From Ursus arctos (taxonomy: Eukaryota > Chordata > Mammalia > Carnivora > Ursidae): DNA of 64,000 nucleotides. Positions within the stretch are counted from its first letter, which is position 1. Each line of letters begins with the position of its first letter. The DNA lies in NCBI RefSeq assembly GCF_023065955.2, contig NW_026622930.1, positions 17,957,449 through 18,021,448 on the forward strand, in the 5' to 3' direction. Below the pieces are notes generated by a model, which was given only the letters and a program-made list of their open reading frames with translations, was not told the origin of the DNA and did no database searches. This document shows positions 59,893 through 64,000 of this stretch, piece by piece. The translations under genes and the position numbers were made by a program.

Positions 59893-60046
59893 GTTGTTTC
59901 ACTTTTATTCCTTATTTGTATATATATTATACCATATCTGTAATGAAAGGGAGGAAAATTAATATCTGTTTAGTAAGAAAAAAGAGTATACTACGCATTT
60001 ACCAATAGTATCCCCTCGATTACTTAAATATTGTATCCAGCTTTAC

Positions 60047-60050
<4 letters not shown>

Positions 60051-60087
<37 letters not shown>
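60051..60087. repeat. (GT)n microsatellite, about 18 units
   Basis: Uninterrupted GT, 37 bases, at the edge of an antisense L1. Confidence 0.97.
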
Positions 60088-60089
<2 letters not shown>

Positions 60090-60230
60090 TTCCTTATCTG
60101 CCTTGTTAGAGATCTAAAAACCCTATTAATCTTTTATTATTTTTTTTCAAAACCCGGCTTTTACTTTGACAATTTTCTATTGTGGTTATTTTTTTACATT
60201 CTTTAAGTTCTGCTTTTTATAGTTTCTCTG
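60088..60230 (-). mobile_element. L1M ORF2, antisense, part 1
   Basis: 'CCCTATTAATCTTTTATTAT' and 'GGCTTTTACTTTGACAATTT' fit reversed L1 ORF2 and are continued at 60701 beyond an LTR insertion. Confidence 0.6.
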
Positions 60231-60700
60231 TTTGGGGTTGGAGTGTGTCCCCCATAACGATATGTTTAAGTCCCAATCCCTGGTACTAGTGAATGTGGCT
60301 TTATTTAGACATAAGGTCTTTGCAGAGATGATTAAGATATAAGTGAAGATGACACAATACTCAAGTAGAGTGACCCTTTAATCCAATATGACGGGTGTCC
60401 TTATAAAAAGAGGAGAAGAGAGGCAGAGACACAGAGGGAGGACAAACTTATGACAACAGAAGCAGAGATTGGAATTATGTGGCTGAAGGCAAAGAATGCC
60501 AAGGATTGCTTGCAACCATCAGGAGATAGGAGAGAGAATGTGAAACAGATTTCTCTCTGAGCCCCAAAAAGGAAACAGTCCAGCCAAAATCAAAGTCCAC
60601 TTTGATTTTGGACTTCTGGCCTCTCAAACTGTGAGAGAGTAAGTTTCTGTTGTTTTAAATCACTCAATTTGTGGTGATTGTTACGCAGCCTTAGGAAGTC
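60231..60700 (+). mobile_element. MLT1-like solo LTR (ERVL-MaLR)
   Basis: 'GAATGTGGCTTTATTTAGAC', 'ATAAGGTCTTTGCAGAGATG', 'GTGTCCTTATAAAAAGAGGA', 'TTTTGGACTTCTGGCCTCTC' and 'GTGGTGATTGTTACGCAGCC' follow a full MaLR LTR from end to end. No internal retroviral genes adjoin, so it is a solo LTR. Confidence 0.85.
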
Positions 60701-61525
60701 TGTGCATCTGCCTTCTTTCTTTGGGTTTCATTTGTTGCTCTCTCACTTCTTGAGATGGATCCTTAGATTATTGGTTTATAGGTTTTCTTCTTTTTAAATA
60801 TGCTTTTAAGGTTACACTTTTCCTGATAATCACAGAATTAGTTGCATGCCACAAGTGTTGATATGTTTCATTTTCATAATTATTCACTTTACTATTTGCT
60901 AATTTCCTTTTGCCCAAATGATTATCTAGACATGTATTATGTAATTTCAAAATATGTGGATATTTTCTATTCATCTTGTCTTACTGAAATCTAGCTTCAT
61001 TCCTTTGTGGTCAGAGAAGATGCTCTAAATTATTTTTAATCCTTTGAAATTTCTTGAGACTTGCTTTATGACTCATCATTTGGTCAATATTAGTACAGTT
61101 TTAAAGACACTTGAAAGAATGTGTGATCTATCAATTTAAAGCAAAATCATCTTAGGTAAATTATGTTAATCAGATTATTCATACCTTCTTCATTTTTGCT
61201 GATTTCCTTTAGTTCCATCAATTCATACATTATGTTTCTTGAAACTATGTTATTAGATGCATGAAGATAGGTAGATTGACCCTTTAATCAATATGAAATG
61301 TCTTTCTCTAGCAACTACCTTGCTTTAAAGCCTACTTTCTCTGATACTAATATAGCCTAATGGCTTCCTTTTAGGTAATATTTGAGTGTACACATTTTCT
61401 GTCCTTTCACTTTCAACATTTCTGTATAAATAAAGTATGTTAGTATATGGTATGGTTTAGTTGGGTTTTCTTTCCTTTTTTCAAATCCAGTGTAAGGATC
61501 TTTGTTTTTCTTTTTTATTTTATGT
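60701..61525 (-). mobile_element. L1M ORF2, antisense, part 2
   Basis: 'TTGTGGTCAGAGAAGATGCT', 'TTGAGACTTGCTTTATGACT', 'GAAAGAATGTGTGATCTATC', 'TCAATATGAAATGTCTTTCT' and 'CTGTCCTTTCACTTTCAACA' follow reversed L1 ORF2. Frames are lost. Confidence 0.85.
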
Positions 61526-62319
61526 TATCTGTGAATGATTATTCCCTATCTATGTATTTCTTATTCAAAAATTAATTAATTTAAAGCAAACCTTTTCAAA
61601 ATTTATAAATCTCGGGTTGTCTTTCAGGTATTATTGGTAATTTTGTAGGCAATAAGTAACATTTGCAGAATTAGAATGAATTTTCTATTTACCTTTGCCT
61701 ATATTATGCCTTAAGTAAAGCTGTAGAAGAATTGTAGACTTGTACGGCGTACTCATCCACATTTGTAAGGTAAGGGGTAAGGAGTGGTGTGTTCTATCTT
61801 GTTTGCTTTCTTCAACTGTACTGCTGTATTTTGCCTGTTTAACTCATTTGACACATTGTGCTCCCAGCAGCAGTGGTGCTGGAAGAATAAAACATTATTC
61901 TTCAACCCCTTTAACTTCAAATGAGATACAAAAATACTCTTTCAACTATCACACATTAGAAATTAAACAGGTAGTGGATATCATGTTCAAAGAGTTCTGG
62001 AGGTAAAGGGTATATTATGAGGAAGAGGAGCAGGAATAGAGAATGTGTCAACATCTATAGGTTAGTCTTAGAGATCCCAAAAGCCCCATTTGATTGAATA
62101 TTCATCCTTGGCCATCTATTCAATAACTTAATTTTGAAGAGATATTATAGTACTCTGTTAAAACAAATTTATAGGTGATATACATTTACTATTCCCTTCT
62201 AGATGATGTAGTGTTAATGCTAATAAATACAATACTTTTATTAGCAATCACTGGCTATATGTGAATGAATTGGTCTGGGTACTTTTTTTTTTTTTTTTGG
62301 TCTGGATAAGTTAAATGCA

Positions 62320-62432
62320 CTGCTCATTTAATATTCACGACAGGCTTTGTGTAATTATCCCTATTTTATAGATGTAGAGAAGGTTTATAGAGATTAAATA
62401 AATTGTCAAAGGCCCAGAATTGGGAAATAAGG
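62320..62432 (-). mobile_element. MIR SINE, antisense
   Basis: 'GTGTAATTATCCCTATTTTA', 'TAGATGTAGAGAAGGTTTAT' and 'AAATTGTCAAAGGCCCAGAA' follow the reversed MIR core. Confidence 0.65.
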
Positions 62433-62458
62433 AAACCATAATTTGGAAGTATTTTTAT

Positions 62459-62462
<4 letters not shown>

Positions 62463-62505
<43 letters not shown>
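62463..62505. repeat. (GT)n microsatellite, about 21 units
   Basis: Uninterrupted GT of about 43 bases, the longest dinucleotide run in the window. Confidence 0.97.
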
Positions 62506-62508
<3 letters not shown>

Positions 62509-64000
62509 TCAGTTTTATTGTTTTGTGACTTTAAAGTGTCCATTTGTGTTTCATATGAAGATATGAAAAAATAGGAAAGCTCTCCTACAGATTTTATTTC
62601 AATAAAGAAAGTTCAGATATGTCAGGAAATATAAGTCTAGAAAAGAAAATACTAATACATTAGTATTTGGTTTTAAATCATATGGGTGTAAATTCTCATA
62701 TTGAGCTATTATACATTATTTGACTTTTTACTTGCAAACTTTTCACTCTTAACGTTTTTGATCAAGTAGAATTATTTGCTGTTCAGTGACTAGGTAAGCA
62801 TTTAATAAATGCCAACTTCATGTTAGTTACTCCTAACCGCAAGTCTTAATCATCCTTGTAATCACCCCACTGAAGAGCTTAAGGGTTTTAGTACAGTAGA
62901 AACTCTAGGAACATGTGAATGGATTTGTCGTGAAGTATCTTATATTCGTTTTCACTAAAGAGACAGATTCAGTGGAGAAGGAAAGGTCCATGAAAAGTTG
63001 TGAAAGCACCAGGAAAGGAAGAGAGGGTGTGATCTATCACGTTTCAACTTGAGCATCTCTATCTCCAGCCCATCTAGCTAGATTACTTACCAGGGAGAAA
63101 GGAAAAGATATGATGTCTCAACTGTGAAAGTTTGTGACCTAGGTCTGGAGATAAGTCAATGATATGACACGCTCCCAAAGTAGCAACAGAAGCTGCTGGA
63201 TTATTTTGGAATAAATATTCAGCTAACAAAGAATTACAGCTAGTCACCACTGGTCTTAACCAACAGGGGTTGCTCCATAAGTTCTTAACATGCATGTCAG
63301 AGAAAAGAGAAGGGGGGGGGGCAGACAAGGCAAAACAAAACAAAACACCCAGACCAAACCAACCAAACACCAACAAACTGTAAGGAGATACAAAGAGAAA
63401 GCAGTGTTATAGAAAGAGATTATCTCTAATCGCCAAAAAGGATGAAAAAAGATAGCAAAACCAGACTGCCTTTAGCAATAAACATTACAAAGCAGAATCC
63501 AAACAAATAGCACCTTCTCTGGTCCATGGGAAGCTGCCAAAATTATCATCTAAAGATTGTCATCTAGGTGTAAATAAAGTGCTATGGGAGTATCAGGGAA
63601 TGGGATAAACCTGAATACTGAGAGAAGTTTCCTGAAGGGGGTCCTAACAGATAGGAATCTTTGAGTATTGATAAGATGCGGCCAGGTGGAGAAGTAAGGA
63701 GCATGAGCAAAGCCATGCAGTTGTGGGACCCACGGAAGCCAGGAATATAATGCTGAAGAATAAGTGAGAGAATGGAATAATAGTAGCGGTGGCAAGGTTT
63801 TATAGAATCTTCTTCACAATATTAAGGAGTAGTAGACGTCTCCCTCCATTCCTCTCTCGTACCCATATAAACCCTGGCCTCCTCTCCCCTCCCTAGAAGA
63901 CGTGTTGATTTTATATTCTAAACATTTCTTTGATTTATTTTTTCTCTGTATTCTCAGACCATTGCTTTTGGCCAAAGCATGTTAGACTACATTAGGTCAT

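Larger units (their letters stand above)
61526..64000. other. Mostly unique DNA with simple repeats and old scraps
   Basis: Contains a T16 run near 62283, a G10 run at 63312-63321 followed by (CAAAA)n, and an L2-like antisense stretch at 63545-63800 ('AGTAAGGAGCATGAGCAAAG'). A near-perfect minus-strand donor CTG|GTAAGTAAT at 63089 lies in a 97-codon frame, but no good acceptor was found. No gene called. Confidence 0.4.

Noticed and set aside
63083..63376. 97-codon minus-strand frame with a near-consensus donor CTG|GTAAGTAAT
   Set aside because: No credible acceptor, and the frame crosses a G10 and CAAAA simple repeat; a lone donor is common by chance.
1..64000. CRISPR arrays, operons, riboswitches, prophage or plasmid features
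   Set aside because: Repeat content and gene density are those of a mammalian nuclear genome; regular direct repeats are microsatellites or dispersed SINEs.

Overview
The window looks like mammalian nuclear DNA: AT-rich, gene-poor and built from interspersed repeats. The 14 tRNA-Lys-derived CAN-SINE copies (head GGCGCCTGGGTGGC, CT-rich body, tail ending AAATAAATAAATAAAATCTT) mark a carnivoran. Several copies carry the 'CCCTCTCTCGCTGGCTGTC' body and none has the dog-type or cat-type body, so an arctoid caniform (bear, seal or mustelid relative) is the best guess. Family names here come from recognising consensus sequences by eye, without alignment.

Layout. 1-7.1 kb: unique DNA, four CAN-SINEs, an old L2, and old L1 pieces in both orientations. 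7.1-15.6 kb: mostly unique DNA, with a MER5A element split by a SINE. 15.6-19.8 kb: L2, then an L1 3' end, then a SINE whose target duplication copies a splice-donor-like site. 20-29 kb: MIR, L2 and MaLR-type LTR pieces, a lineage-specific L1 tail and a 0.2 kb polypyrimidine tract. 30-41 kb: the least repetitive part, with an octamer cluster near 31.1 kb and a 14-bp palindrome at 35.1 kb. 43.2-45.7 kb: two minus-strand segments that look like 3'-terminal coding exons. 49.4-54.0 kb: four CAN-SINEs. 54.2-57.1 kb: an L1 whose two halves face opposite ways, as in twin priming. 60.1-61.5 kb: an old L1 interrupted by an LTR. The rest is unique DNA with microsatellites.

No complete protein-coding gene, RNA gene, CRISPR array or operon is visible. 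The best gene evidence is the exon pair at 43230-43307 and 45587-45706 (minus strand). Each has a strong branch point/polypyrimidine/AG acceptor and an open frame, they join in phase, and a stop and an AATAAA signal follow. I do not recognise the protein. Most other open frames are short and fit chance, microsatellites or repeats. I found no convincing undescribed system; the most checkable leads are the exon pair, the octamer cluster and the twin-primed L1.
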